Shown here piece after piece: positions 31,033 to 42,708 of a DNA stretch of 64,000 nucleotides; the stretch's first letter is position 1; each line of letters begins with the position of its first letter. The stretch is taken from assembly GCA_023213315.1 (NCBI GenBank), contig JAKCPI010010857.1:1-64000 (forward strand). The letters run 5' to 3'. The notes beneath the pieces are model-generated. The model saw nothing but the letters and a program-made list of their open reading frames with translations. It had not been told where the DNA came from and searched no databases. The translations under genes and the position numbers were made by a program. Origin of the DNA: Euborellia annulipes. Lineage: Eukaryota; Arthropoda; Insecta; Dermaptera; Anisolabididae.

Positions 31033-31238
31033 CAGTGAGAGACAATATTAAGTCCCACACATGCGTTTTCTACTTGTGATTATTTCATTGTTTTTATAAA
31101 AGAAAATGAAAATCTTTAATGTAAATTTTCTAGGATTGATCCATGAAAGTTTCCATTAAAAAATATATAATATTTAAAAACAATGAAATAATCACAAGTA
31201 GAAAACGCATGGGTGGGACTTAATATTGTCCCTCACTG
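31033..31238. mobile_element. CAGTGAGG mariner-type MITE, copy 2
   Basis: TA (31031-31032, 31239-31240) borders inverted ends CAGTGAGAGACAATATTAAG and its inverse. The interior repeats TTTCTACTTGTGATTATTTC on one side and its inverse on the other, so the whole element can fold back. Confidence 0.8.
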
Positions 31239-33190
31239 TACATCAAGGAAACTGAATACAGAGTTCTTTACCAATATAAACAGGTTACAAATAATAATAA
31301 TAAATCGAACGGAAATTTAATTTAAATTATTTTTTAAAATTCCTAATTTAATTAAATTATAAAAGTACGTATATAATATATAGCATAAACAATTTTGCAA
31401 TTGAGTCTGTTTACCCCCTCTCTTTATCTCTCTGTGTCCATGTATTTGTATATAATAACTTTTCCCTTCTCTAACAAAATTTAGTTTTAATTGTTTTAGA
31501 GCTGTTTCACTCGTTATTTTCTCTATCAAAGCAAAAAAAATGTATATATTATTTAAATACAAAAACATATGACTTAAACAAACAAAACGAATTATCGTGC
31601 ATTCCACAAAGTAAATTAACATGATAATGTATAACACTTTTCCTTCACTAATATTAGAGCTATTTTGGCAAAATAAATAAAAAAAATCGTGACTAACTTT
31701 GCGCTCACTTGCCATATATAATTTGTAGGATTATAGATAATTATGGTCATTTAGAATTCAAAATTTGAATATTTTGTTTTTGGTTATCATACTTTGATGA
31801 GATGGCTTGAGATGCCAAAATAGAAAAATCTGATGTGGCAATAATTTTGTTAAGTTAACCGCGGTATTGGAGTTTTAATTGAATTATATAATTAAAAATT
31901 TTAATAAAAATTGTTAGAGCGGTTTTTTGAGAAAATCCAGTAAAGTTCGGTTGACTTTTAAGGGGGTTCAAGGAGCGACGTCTAAACGTATTATAAAAAA
32001 AAACTAGACTATTATAAGAAATTTTTCAACGCGGTTTTTTTTTTAATGAGATTCATAAGAGACTATTGGGACATCGAGCTATAATTTTTTTAATGACTTA
32101 TTTAAAAATTATCGTAATTAATTTTTTGTTATCAATCAAATACAAAAAAACAATCTGTCTCAATAATCTTTAATTTTTTTTAAATTTAAAAATGAATTTA
32201 TTCGTTATTATTAATCACATATTAATTGAGAAATTTTTAAAATAAGCTTAGATTATTTATTTAAAAACCAACTGTCAAATTAGTTAAGCATTCTTGCAAT
32301 AGATGGCAGGCTAGTCTAACAGACCATATAGTATTAGCCTATATCTGGCCTATATTTATATATTTTTATGCTTTTATAAAAGATACATAATATATAATAA
32401 CATTTATAAAGTATTTATTGTTAAAAGATCAATGATAATCAACCAAATGCATTAAATATTATTAGCTACCATTCTGACATCTCTTGACAAATTTTTGAAT
32501 TACTTGATTTTTGGGCATACTTTTTTCATACAACGCCATCTTATCGGGAAAAACATGCGTAACCACTTCGCACCCGTTGCCCCTTAAAGTTGATAATTAA
32601 GTGACATAGGTTAAGAAAATACAGTCTTGTAAGTTTTTCAGAGATTTAAGTAAAAAATTGAAACAAATTACATCATTCTAGTGCTGGGGCACAAAAAACA
32701 TTTGTTAGTTGAATTTTATAATTAAAGAAATTTTTTAATAAAGTATTATTTCGGGTAGGTTATTTGTCAAAAGTTAACGATATCTATTTTTTTATTTATA
32801 TAATTCGTTTTAGTCTTTAGAACGATTAGTAGGTTTCTAATTAATGTTAGAATAATTAAAATGTGTGGTTAGTAATAATTAAAATATAAAGAAGATTAAT
32901 TTTTTGTCAAGTATATAAGAAATCCCTAAGAAGCGGCGAGAACAAATTGACATGAATGTTGCCGTGAATGTAGGGATTTTGGGAAAGGGTAGAGAATAAT
33001 AATGAGAGAGAGACTTAGGGGGAAAGTTCCTTCGTCCCTTTGATTTCCTGCTCAGCTGGACCAAGACGTCCCTAACAAATTTAAATTCCATTAAAGGAAG
33101 AGGGAAAGAGAGAAGGTTAACAGTTACGGGAAGAGCGAGTTTCATCAAAGATAAGTAAAAAAAGTAAAAGAATAATTAATATTTTAATTA
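31239..33190. other. AT-rich intergenic sequence
   Basis: No host gene is supported. A 132-codon minus-strand frame (31317-31715) and an 89-codon one (32879-33148) have no recognisable family or splice context. Confidence 0.4.
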
Positions 33191-33193
33191 ATG

Positions 33194-33369
33194 AATATCA
33201 GGAGAATAATATATCAGCCTTGTTAGGTCATTCTCACATCTTTTTATGTTTCAAATATTTCGACCGGCATCACGCCTGGTCATCTCCAGTACAAGCGTGG
33301 TGCCGGTCGAAATATTTGAACATAAAGTGATGTTAAGGCTGGTGTATCAATATTATTATCTGGATATTT
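33194..33369. mobile_element. palindromic element with GGTCGAAAT motif
   Basis: The left arm (AATATTTCGACCGGCATCAC) mirrors the right arm (GTGGTGCCGGTCGAAATATT), and the mirror extends outward to AATATC/GATATT ends. On the minus strand of the left arm, CTGGAGATGACC pairs with GGTC before GAAA. This is a variant of the motif in the other palindromes. Confidence 0.6.
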
Positions 33370-34008
33370 CTTGTATATTTCGCCCATGGATAATTTTCAA
33401 AGTAATATTTTGTTTTAATTAATTTTTATATAATATTTATTAGATCACGTTTTGATTCGGGATCGGGCCATCAACATCAATTATAAATTAGTTGAGATGG
33501 GGTCCAAATCTGAACCCAACCTCTCGTCTAGAAAATATTATATAAGAAATAACTTTATTTAGTTTCTCCTCTTGAAACTCTTTAAAAATATAAATAAACA
33601 AAACTACTTACATAATTTCTTTTATTTAAAATATGTAGTACAGTGATGCTCACCTGAAACAACGAGAAAAATAAAATTAGTGTTTTTTTTTATGGTACTA
33701 TTAATATAATATATCACAAATAAAATAGTCATTCCATACTCATTAAAATTAATTTGATTTAAGAGGATTTTAGAAAATGTATAGAGGCAGTTCAAATAAT
33801 AAATTAATTGAATATTCAATGGAAAAAATCTCATGTCCTTGAAATGCCGCACTCAAACTATAAATAAACACACATCTATAGTTCATTGACTTTTTATTTT
33901 ACTTTATCATTACATTTATAGGCCTAAACACTCATAGTTATTGCAAATTATCAGGTTGGCAAAATATGTGATTTCATCAATTGTAAATTGGTTAGTGCAA
34001 GGTAGATA
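33370..34008. other. AT-rich intergenic sequence
   Basis: No gene. GGGGTCCAAATCTGAACCCA near 33500 is a short inverted motif of unknown meaning. Confidence 0.4.
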
Positions 34009-34016
34009 GTCGAAAT

Positions 34017-34208
34017 CAGATACATAGCCAGAGAGAAGGATGGGTATGGGGTTTAAATTCAACCTCCTTTCTAGAATAAAATAGGATATTTAGTAGAGCC
34101 AGGAATATATTGTTAAAATTATAAAGCGTATTTTGTTCTTTAAAATCTGTTTTTTGGAGAGAGAGGAAATCCCCTCAGGTTAGAAAAAATTTTCTGGCTA
34201 CACCCTTG
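34017..34208. mobile_element. hAT-like MITE
   Basis: Left end CAGATACATAGCCAGAGAG and right end TTTTCTGGCTACACCCTTG are imperfect inverted repeats. Flanks GTCGAAAT (34009-34016) and GTCTAAAT (34209-34216) agree at seven of eight bases. Confidence 0.65.
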
Positions 34209-34319
34209 GTCTAAATGACCAACTCATTAATGTCTATTTGCTGGTTGAACTTAGCAAGGTGTTGTCATTAATCGCCGAAGGCGGGCAGTGAAACTAGTAT
34301 ATATGTGTGTGAAAATGTA

Positions 34320-34535
34320 TTAAGCCTTAGGCACCCCCCTAGGGCGTGAAAATAAGCTTTTAATCAAAATCGGCCAAAAAGTACTAGTACTTTACTGATG
34401 TGGTTTTTCAGTTTTTTTCGATTTTCTCAAAATTCGTTCCAACGATTTTGATTAAAATTCAAAAATCAATTATGTTTTCGATACTCTAAAATGTATATTC
34501 TCAATTTCGCCATTGAAATCTTCTGAGGACCACTT
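34320..34535 (+). repeat. R-family repeat, internal fragment
   Basis: Starts in TTAGGCACCCCCCTAGGGCG and runs through the AGTACTAGTACTTTACTGAT module to GAAATCTTCTGAGGACCACT. Both ends are missing. Confidence 0.6.
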
Positions 34536-34859
34536 TAGGAATTTTATAGACTTTTAATTTAACCACAAATTCAGGGAATATGTATTTTGATTATTAATCC
34601 CATTTTATATCCAAAATCTCGAAATATTTTTTCATTATAGTCCAGGGAATGAAGTTCCTGACTAGGGAGGAAGATATTATATAATAAAATATTTCATAGT
34701 CCCTGGGTACTAATGGAGATCTCGGGGAGCAAATACCTTCAGCCATTCAAGCCATTGTTTTTAAGTATAAAAGCAACTGTGTTGTTGTTGTTATTGGAGA
34801 GGGGGAAAATATTCCCAAGGCAGTCAGTCTCAGCGACTGATATTGTTCAAAAGGAAGGT

Positions 34860-35112
34860 AAAATGGCTGGCTGATCTAATCAGCTTCACCTTTCTCAAAT
34901 GAATGTGTGGGCTTCCAAGTTATAAGAGAATAGCAATCAGTAGGCAGCTGAAATACCGTTATCCGAACGGAAGGGGACATGGGTCGTTTGGGAGGCATTG
35001 GTGGTGTGGTGTGGCACACAACACACAAAACGCCAAAGGCCAATTGACAAAAACGGCAAAAGGCCGCCGGTTCGTTCGTTCGTGCCTCGAATTGCATCCA
35101 TTTCCTTTCTTA
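34860..35112. other. GC-richer block of unknown role
   Basis: Markedly less AT-rich than its surroundings, with CAAAGGCCAATTGACA and a TTCGTTCGTTCGTG run. It is open on both strands for about 70-86 codons, but no protein family is recognisable. It is not a repeat seen elsewhere in the window. A promoter or untranslated exon is possible but unproven. Confidence 0.3.
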
Positions 35113-35212
35113 TTAACTTTAAATAAGAAAGAAAGAAAAAAAAAGAGAGAAAGATCAAAGTAAACAGCTGATCAATTCAATTTCCTTTTATTTATTTGAA
35201 ATCTATTAATTA

Positions 35213-36294
35213 CACTGGTCGATAAAAATGAACTTTTTTTCTTTCACAAGAATAAAGATATGAGATTCTAAAAGTATTTTTCATGCTGAATTAAAATAAC
35301 GTTACAGTTTTGCCCCATCAGACATACTTTGAGAGATATAGAGAAAAATAAATTTTAATATAAAGTTTCCTGTAAAACGGCTCTTATTTTGCATTTTTAG
35401 GGCGACACCTCTTAAAAATATGCAGGATACTTATAATACTTATAAATTTTAAGTTTCAGTTCAATCGGAGGTCATTTACAATTGTTAGATGTACTGCAAA
35501 TTTTTTTAGTTTTTTTTGATCTGCACACCCTTAATGAAATTTTTACCATCCCGGCACAAAAAATAATAATTATTATTATTATTATTTCACAGGCAATTAG
35601 CCCAAATACAAATATATTTACATTTTTCAAATTTTGTTGTATTAATTACATAAATTTACGATATCCTATAGTTAATTTTAAACTGATAACCGTTGGCTCT
35701 AATTGAAACATTATTTATTTGTCTTACCAAAAAATCAATCCTTCGTGAAAATCTGTTGATTATTAACGAAATTATTAACATTATCAAAGTATATTAAAAA
35801 AAAAAAAACTCTTTGACTATCTTTTAGGTGCTTTGCTCATAGGAATAAACTTATAATTATTATACAATATATATTTTTTAACTATTTTGTTAATAATTTC
35901 TTTAATAATCAACAGATTTTCATGGAGGAATGATTTTTGAAAAGTCAATGAACTATAGAATATCGTACATATATGTTTTTTGCATTTAGGGATGGTGAAA
36001 ATTGCATTAAAGGTGTCAAAAGCAAAAAAAAAAAAATTTAATAATTCAATTTTTCTACCCTTTTATCCGTTTGCGGCACGTCTAAATGACCTACGATTGG
36101 GCTGAAACTTGAAATTTATATGTATTATAATTTTCTGCATATTTTTAAGAAGTGTTGCCTTAAAAAATAAGAGCCGTTTTAGAGCATATTTTCTATTAAA
36201 ATTTAGTACTGACTACATATCTCAATTCAGTATAAAAAAAATGTATTAGATTCACTAATCAGATTTCTTGTGAAGAAAGCCTTGTCGACCAATG
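35213..36294. mobile_element. TA-flanked element with very long inverted repeats
   Basis: The ends CACTGGTCGATAAAAATGAA and TCGACCAATG are inverted, with TA outside (35211-35212, 36295-36296). The mirror extends roughly 300 bp inward (for example AAACGGCTCTTATTTTGCAT against AAAATAAGAGCCGTTTT). A second inner mirror is AAAATCTGTTGATTATTAAC against GATTATTAACAGATTTTC-like. Inner-mirror fragments recur at about 57030-57170 and 49960-50110. There is no transposase. Confidence 0.65.
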
Positions 36295-36949
36295 TATTAT
36301 CTAAACCGTATTAAAATTTTATATAATATAGAAAAAGAATTTTCAAAAGCCACCTTACAAATGACATGCTCATATCCAACACTTATATTCAAAATTGATG
36401 ACAAGTTTTGTCCCCTCTAATCAAAGCTAGCAATCACTCATCATCAGGACCAATCAGTCATCAATCAAATTCTGTCTCTTTTAGGTGATTAGAGGGAAAG
36501 AGACGAGGGGAGCAATTGCGACCTCTCTCTAACATGTCATGTTATGATTATCTCAGTAGCGTTGATTTAATAACATTTATATTTGACATAAATCCTTTCT
36601 TTGTTTATAAAAAAAAAAAAAAAAATCGAAATAGAGATATATTTGTTTGGCAAGTGCGAATTCCAATCGAAGAGGGAGAGGTGCAGTGACCTCGTGTGCA
36701 AAGACTTTCAATAATTTTTGCTTGTCAAAGCCAAAGTACTTATTTTAATGCTTTTATATAAGCTGAACAAGTCAATTTAAACGGAAATTAAATTTAAAAT
36801 ACCGTAAAAAAAGAAATAATCAATTTTAAAACTGCGTGCCATGTAAAAATATTACTGAGAGTTAATGAATTAGGCCAATAAATAAATAGATATATAAAAT
36901 GTAATGTCATTTGTTTATTTTCATAAATATTACGTTGCTGTTTTTTACT
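36295..36949. other. AT-rich intergenic sequence
   Basis: No gene. CATCATCAGGACCAATCAGTC near 36436 is a short repeated-CATCA block. Confidence 0.4.
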
Positions 36950-37660
36950 TTTTTTTTTTTTTAATTTATTTAAGGTCTTTCGGCAACGGAGGCCATTTAC
37001 AGTGGCGTACCGAGGAGGGGGGGCGGTCCACCCCAGGCCCCGAACCGGCATAGGCCCCCATATATTTATTTAAAAAAAAATTAATGAAAATTGCACTTTG
37101 AGAGGCCCCGGGGCCCTCAGGGCTCAAGTAAAAATGGGAAAATTTAGACAAAAAAAAAGAAAATTTAATGAAAATTTCTCTTTGAGAGGCCCCGTAGCCC
37201 TCAGGGCTCAAGTAAAAATGGGAAAATTTAGATAAAAAACAACAACAAAATTTAATGAAAATTTCTCTTTGAGAAGCCCCGGGGCCCTCAGGGCTCAAGT
37301 AAAAACGGAAAAATTTAGATAAAAAAAAGAAAATGTAATGAAAATTTCTCTTTGAGAAGCCCCGGGGCCCTCAGAACTCAAGTAAAAACGGAAAAATTTG
37401 GATAAAAAAAAAGAAAATGTAATGAAAATTTCTCTTTGAGAGGCCCCGGGGCCCTTGAGGTTCAGGGATATACGGTATTTTAAAAATATTTTTGTATATG
37501 GAGGAGAAGGATATTTAAAGATGAGCACCCCCCCCAAAAAAAAAAAAATTCAATATAAGGCCCCCTCCTTTAGTGCCGCCCCAGGCCCCCAACTGTCTCG
37601 GTACGCCTCTGGCCATTTAGACCCCTTCTCTATTTATTTATATTTCAATTTATTTGTAGG
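36950..37660 (-). repeat. SINE core fragment split by a hAT MITE
   Basis: The left piece AAGGTCTTTCGGCAACGGAG then GCCATTTA (to 36999), and the right piece GACCCCTTCTCTATTT (from 37620), join to give the inverse of the shared SINE core GTCTAAATGGCCTCCGTTGC. The tail is poly-T at 36946-36961. Confidence 0.5.
37000..37611. mobile_element. hAT-like MITE with internal 80-bp tandem units
   Basis: CAGTGGCGTACCGAG and the inverse of CAGAGGCGTACCGAG form the ends. GCCATTTA is an exact 8-bp duplication (36992-36999, 37612-37619). Inside, about five units of roughly 80 bp repeat GAGAGGCCCCGGGGCCCTCA then GGGCTCAAGTAAAAA (37080-37460). Several minus-strand frames run through the units only because of the repetition. 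Confidence 0.8.
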
Positions 37661-37661
37661 A

Positions 37662-38289
37662 AATAGAAAATTGTTTTTATAAAAAAAAAAAAAAAAAACT
37701 AAATTTTTTTTATTTTCTTTGTAATAAATCAATTCCCCGACCGGCCATCTTCCTTTCTAGGAATTGTTAATTGGTTCCCTTGAGTAAAAGTCGGTCACTG
37801 GGCCTTCAAATAAGTATTTTATTAAATCATACGAAAAAAAGAATAATAATAAACATGATTATTATTATTAAATACGTGAAAATTTGGTTTAATCTCAAGT
37901 GTTAATAAATAATAATTAAAAAAACAAAATCATTTACGAGACAACGTTGAATAATTTCAATAGAGTAATTGCTCTATTGGTATCATTAAAAAAGCATTGA
38001 TAAATTAATTTTAAGAATTTATTTACCTCAACAAGAAATCTTGGGCGCTTGGTGATTATATACCAAATGAATTGGGTATATAAAATTCACTTAATAAAAT
38101 AAAAACTCACTAAATATAATGCACTTAATAAAATTCACATAACACGAACACTGAGTAAAATTACGACTGATCTTGCCTTGTCCAACAATAAAACAAGTTC
38201 CACTTTTCTCCACACGAGAGCGCTGAATTTCACTATACAAGTCAAATTAAATATTAAATTTAAAATCAAAACAATTAACCGCTTTATTT
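37662..38289. other. AT-rich intergenic sequence
   Basis: No gene. A GC-richer piece at 37735-37805 (CCGACCGGCCATCTTCC, GTCGGTCACTGGGCC) is an unassigned fragment. Confidence 0.4.
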
Positions 38290-38605
38290 AAAAAATCTGG
38301 TGTGATGGTCGCACAGCACACAACTTTCTCTTACTCTCGAAAGTTGTGTTCTGTGCTTGTCACATTAGATTTTTTGTGTCATAATAGTTTCCGACAGTAC
38401 GGTACATTCGAATTTCAAGATGTAAAATTTATAATGAGAAAATATTTATATTTTGTAACCATGGCAACCATTTGTCCTATCTTTTCTAGGGAGTACAAGA
38501 GTAAAGTGGTCTTCAGAGGATTTCAATGGTAAAATGAGAATATACATTTTAAAGAGCATCTAAAAAAATAATTGATTTTTGAAATTTAATCAAAATCGTT
38601 TGATG
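38290..38605 (-). repeat. R-family repeat, hairpin half
   Basis: The terminal hairpin is complete here: AATCTGGTGTGATGGTCGCA...CAACTTTC against GAAAGTTGTGTTCTGTGCTT...CACATTAGATT (38293-38376). TTTGTAACCATGGCAACCAT and CTTCAGAGGATTTCAATGG follow. It is truncated after ATCAAAATCGTTTGA. Confidence 0.65.
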
Positions 38606-39055
38606 GGGGAATAAGGCTAAGAAAGAAGAAGTCGTGGCCCTCTCGGAACCCAAATCATTATCTCATGGCCCCCCTAATTTTTTTTTAATTCAGAATTTAT
38701 AATTTCGTAACCTTCACTCTGATTCGTAACACAATCTTCAATTATTCAGTGAAATATATCGACTAGGCCAACTTGCCCCTATGGCCAACGTGCCCCAGTC
38801 TCCCCTATGCATACACTTACTAGTCAAAGCATGCAACAGTAAAAGCTTGAAATAAATAAACCAAATAATCGACGGACAAAATTCAAACTTATTTAAGAAT
38901 AATAATAATTTATTTTTTTACATTTGTGACTCTTCGGGCGGCCTCCCCCCCCCCTGCGTGTAAATCCAAGGTCCGCGGCCCACCTTTTAAGAAGCCCTGC
39001 TCTACGGAATTCCAGGGTGCGCGAAGCTCACTGAAGGGTTCCGCGAGGGCAAGTA
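38606..39055. repeat. cluster of DNA-transposon ends
   Basis: Termini without partners: GCCCCAGTCTCCCCTA (38792-38807, like the 7335-9458 element), CCGCGGCCCACCTTTTAAGA then AGCCCTG (38975-39000, hAT style), and CAGGGTGCGCGAAGCTCACT (39012-39031). They record several deleted insertions. Confidence 0.4.
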
Positions 39056-40040
39056 AAAAATTATTTTTACTTTAAAATTCTTTTTGTCATAAATAAAACC
39101 TAGAAATTAATCATAACCACAGACTGTCATCTCCATTTACAACAATTAGTGAAATTTTGCTTTGGGCTCCGCAGCCGCAAAAGTTTGCAAATAAATCTCC
39201 GGGTAGGTCCTATTTTGTTTTTTTAATTTTCGATAGCCAAATAGAAAACAGTATTAATAATAATAATAATAATAAGGAAGACAGTTCTGATTTTCTAACT
39301 TATTCAATATCAATTGAGGGGATAGGAAGTTAACTGAGACTCCAAGTTCGTCTTCTAATATTAGATTTATTACTCTTAGCAAGTAAGTGTTTAATCCTAG
39401 AGATCGAAATTCCCTTCCAAATGGGAAAGCCAAGAGACTAAATTAATACCCTTGAAATTGAAGGTGACGTAAGGACTTCATATAACAATATGAATTATTT
39501 ATACAAATTATTATTGTAAAACAACCAGTAAAAGATTGTTAAATGAATTTTTTTTAATATTGAATTTAAATTTAAGGAAGGAAATAGCCATAGCGGTTTT
39601 CTTTTGTCCTCTTTGAGTGAGTGACGTATCAAGTGAGTTGTTAAGAAATGATGATGATGATAATGTTTCTTGGTAAGTATGTCTCTGCGTCTACGTCTCA
39701 TTGAAACAGCAAGTGACCTGGTAATTAGGCTAAAAATAAACTCCACAGGCACTCAGATTGATATCTTAACAAGAGAGTCTCTCTATTCTCTGTTAAGGGA
39801 ACATAGGAGTTTTAAAATAATAATAATAGAGAATTCGTTTTGAGTTTGCATTAGTATCCAGGGCAAAATAATTTTAGTAATAAATAAAATAATTAAGTAT
39901 ATTGGATGAGTGACTGGAATTTAGAATCGAAGTTTTAAATTAATTAAAAAAAAAATAAATAAATAAATATTGATCATTGAAAAGTGGGAATAAATTTCTC
40001 GACAAATTTGCAAATATCAATTTGAACTCGTAAATAGAAA
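39056..40040. other. AT-rich intergenic sequence
   Basis: No gene. An AAT microsatellite lies at 39253-39276. The 85-codon minus-strand frame at 39495-39752 has no recognisable family. Confidence 0.4.
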
Positions 40041-40043
40041 AAA

Positions 40044-40135
40044 TAGGGCACTCGCTGGATTCGAACTCACGTTCACCTGAAAAATCTTAAGAGGTGCTTA
40101 CGGAAGAACTAGGGATTGATTCCCGCTAGTGCCTC
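40044..40135 (-). repeat. tRNA-like foldback
   Basis: On the minus strand GTGAGTTCGAATCCAGCG contains an exact B-box core (GTTCGAATCC). The other arm GGCACTAGCGGGAATCAATC pairs with GCGAGTGCC at the far end. The order resembles a tRNA with acceptor pairing, but the anticodon loop is too large for a functional tRNA. Confidence 0.35.
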
Positions 40136-40234
40136 ATTTTTTTTTCTATTTTGGATTTTTAGGTTAATAACTTTAGTTGGTAAACAATGCTTTCTCTCCA
40201 TATCTTATAGGCCTACTATTAAACGAGCAATGTA

Positions 40235-40391
40235 CAGTGAGGGACAATATTTGGTCCCACCCATGCGTTTTCTACATGTGATTATTTCATTGTTTTTATA
40301 AAAGAAAATAAAAAATATATATTTTTTTAAAAACAATGAAATAATCACAAGTTGAAAACGCATTGGTGAGGCTTAATATTGTTCCTCAATG
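40235..40391. mobile_element. CAGTGAGG mariner-type MITE, copy 3
   Basis: TA (40233-40234, 40392-40393) borders CAGTGAGGGACAATATTTGG and the inverse of CATTGAGGAACAATATTAAG. It is a shorter, more diverged relative of the copies at 11148 and 31033. Confidence 0.75.
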
Positions 40392-40399
40392 TACATTTG

Positions 40400-40640
40400 T
40401 TTGTTTATATGTAAGATATCAGTTCTCGAAAACGGCTGTAACTATTTTTTCTAAATTTTAAATATATATTATTTTCGGTACGACTATGAAATTACGTTAG
40501 GTCTTGTCTTTGGGAAAGTAGGTAGTAGGCCCTACTACTAGTACTTTACTGATTTACTTTTTTAGTTTTTTCCAATTTTCTCGAAATTCCCTTTAACGAT
40601 TTTTTTCAAATTTTAAATATTTCTTATCTGTAGTGAACAA
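40400..40640 (-). repeat. AGTACT-module unit, inverted
   Basis: The inverse of the unit at 5240-5570: TATATATTATTTTCGGTACG, CTAGTACTTTACTGATTTAC, TTTTCCAATTTTCTCGAAAT. Confidence 0.55.
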
Positions 40641-41288
40641 AAAAAAAATTACGCAATATATTGTATATTGATAAAGTTTAAATCTTCCAGATGATTCTCT
40701 CCCTCCTCCTACACTTGGTGCATGTGACTAAATGACTAAAAATTCTGAATTCAGTTTCCAGGTACCATCAGCCTGGTCACGAAATTCAAAGTCTATATAT
40801 TAAAAATTTAATAACCATTTTAAATGAGAAAAATATTATAAAAGGCAGTCCAGTATAGATCGGAACTGCTATAATATTAACCTTAATACAAATATAAATA
40901 AAAAAGTTCACTTTTTATTTGATATTATTGATAATATTCTATATTCAAAAAAATAAAAACGTTTCCATTTTTTGATTAGCCTATCTATTGATATAATATC
41001 GCGTTTTTTATATATGAAGTGATCAGATGCATTCATATTTGATTAAAAAAAATGATTATCTTTATAACGCTCGTTGAATACAAAAAAAAAAAAAAAAAAA
41101 TCCAAATGGACATGTTTTAACAATAAAATTGGACTTCGATATTGCATTTGACATTAATATTTTTTTGTGTTTAACAATAACTCGGACGACTTTAATCAAC
41201 TCTCTAATAGTCTCATTTGTATAAACATTTCAATATATTTTAATCACAACGTTATCTCTGACAGTCTATAAATTTCTTCTTTAATTTT
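40641..41288. other. AT-rich intergenic sequence
   Basis: No gene or recognised repeat; an A-run lies at 41083-41100. Confidence 0.45.
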
Positions 41289-41583
41289 TACTTTATCTTA
41301 CCTATATGTATATATTAATATACATATATACAGTATAGTGAGAAAGTATTGGATTCATGTTAAATATCCGATGCCGAGATTTTGATGGATATACACGTTT
41401 TTCTTAGAACTTAAATATAAAATTTCAATCTCGTAGCTCTTTTGGTTCTTGAGATATTTTGTTCACAGACAGACCAATTTGCGGGACCCACTTTTTTGGA
41501 CTCAGGGGACTTCAAAACATGTATATCCATTAAAATCTCGATATCGAATTTTTGACCTAATTGCAATACTTATTCTATATATT
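41289..41583. repeat. R-family heads joined in inverted orientation
   Basis: A plus-strand head (TACTTTATCTTACC...GATATACACGTTTT, to about 41402) is followed directly by a minus-strand head (AACTTAAATATAAAATTTCA...GACTCAGGGGACTTC...CTCGATATCGAATTTTTGAC). Two heads facing each other indicate fold-back or recombination. Confidence 0.55.
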
Positions 41584-41640
41584 TGTAAAAACCAGTAACT
41601 TCATTGGTTTGTACAATTCATTAGTCATAACTACAGATCT

Positions 41641-41831
41641 CAGGGCCGGATCTAGGGGGGGGGAAGGCAGTGGGGGCATGTGCCCCGGGCGGCAGATGTC
41701 AGGGGTTGGCAATTAAAGAAAGATTTACTTAAAAAAAAGGTAAAATGATATGAATTTTGCATAGAAAATTTTAAAGAGGGGGCGGAAATTCAATTTTGAC
41801 CCCCCTAAAAAATCTCCTAGTCCCGGCCCTG
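41641..41831. mobile_element. hAT-like MITE
   Basis: Ends CAGGGCCGGATCTAGGG and CCTAGTCCCGGCCCTG are inverted. Flanks ACAGATCT (41633-41640) and ACAGATTT (41832-41839) agree at seven of eight bases. G- and C-tracts lie inside. Confidence 0.75.
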
Positions 41832-42301
41832 ACAGATTTCTATATATTTTTCTAGTAAGCAAAAAGGAAATCTTCAAAGTTCCACTAAACGACTGGGGGT
41901 ATATTCGATCGACCAATTATAATAAAAATAAATAAATGTTTGTCTATGAGCTACTATAGTTAGTAATTAAAAAAAAAAAAAAAAAAACTGATTCGTTTAT
42001 ATCAACTTTTGTGTTTATTTTGTCGAGTACTGTAGAATTGACTACTTAACTCTCGTAGGCCTATATTTAATTAACACGCTGTATATATTTATGCAATCAA
42101 CATTTTAATTTTTTTCTCATTATTTTTTAATTATACAGAGAGATGGAAAGAATATATTTTTTAAATCTCTTAATGGAGTATTTTATTATTTATTAATTAT
42201 TTTGCGTGCAAATGTAATTTTTTTTTATTTCATTATATTTGTTTTACTTTGTAATATTTAAAAAAAGGGCAAATTGTTTAAAACAAAAGCCTTCACTTTT
42301 T

Positions 42302-42606
42302 TATATTTATTTATATGGACTCATCCTATAAGTCAACATTTCAGAGTACTAACGTTCCTTCTTCATGACCATACGGGGTCAATAATTAAATTTTTCCTCA
42401 ATTTCGTCATAATATTGTACAATATAAATAATCATTCTTTTTCTGGCTTAATTGCCTTTCAGTTATATGTGAACCTGCGAAATCATTAACAATATTACGA
42501 CGAAATAAAGGGCAAATTTAATTATAGACCCGCCATGGTCCTGAAGAAGAAGTCGTTAGTACTCTGAAACGTTGATTTATAGCGAGAGGAGTCGATCGAA
42601 ATAAAT
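42302..42606. mobile_element. palindromic element with CTGAAGA...GAAAC
   Basis: The arms mirror each other: CATTTCAGAGTACTAACGTT against GTCGTTAGTACTCTGAAACG, extending to ATTTATTTATAT/ATAAAT. On the plus strand CTGAAGA (42541-42547) is followed by an AGT/ACT-based stem and GAAAC (42566-42570). Confidence 0.6.
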
Positions 42607-42708
42607 TGGTCTGATAATTATCTCCAAGTGTAATTATTAACAACCATCTCAATCAAATTGTTCACTAGGCTGTTTCCCACCTTCATCTTCATTCATTCAT
42701 ATCTAGAA

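Noticed and set aside
31317..31715. 132-codon minus-strand frame starting MASERKVSHD
   Set aside because: No recognisable domain, composition matches AT-rich translated noise, and no splice or promoter context was seen.
36794..37537. several minus-strand frames repeating SPEGPGASQREIF
   Set aside because: They are the translated 80-bp tandem units of the hAT MITE at 37000-37611, not a repeat protein.
40044..40135. a functional tRNA gene
   Set aside because: The B box and acceptor pairing are tRNA-like, but the anticodon loop would be about 13 nt and no good A box exists.
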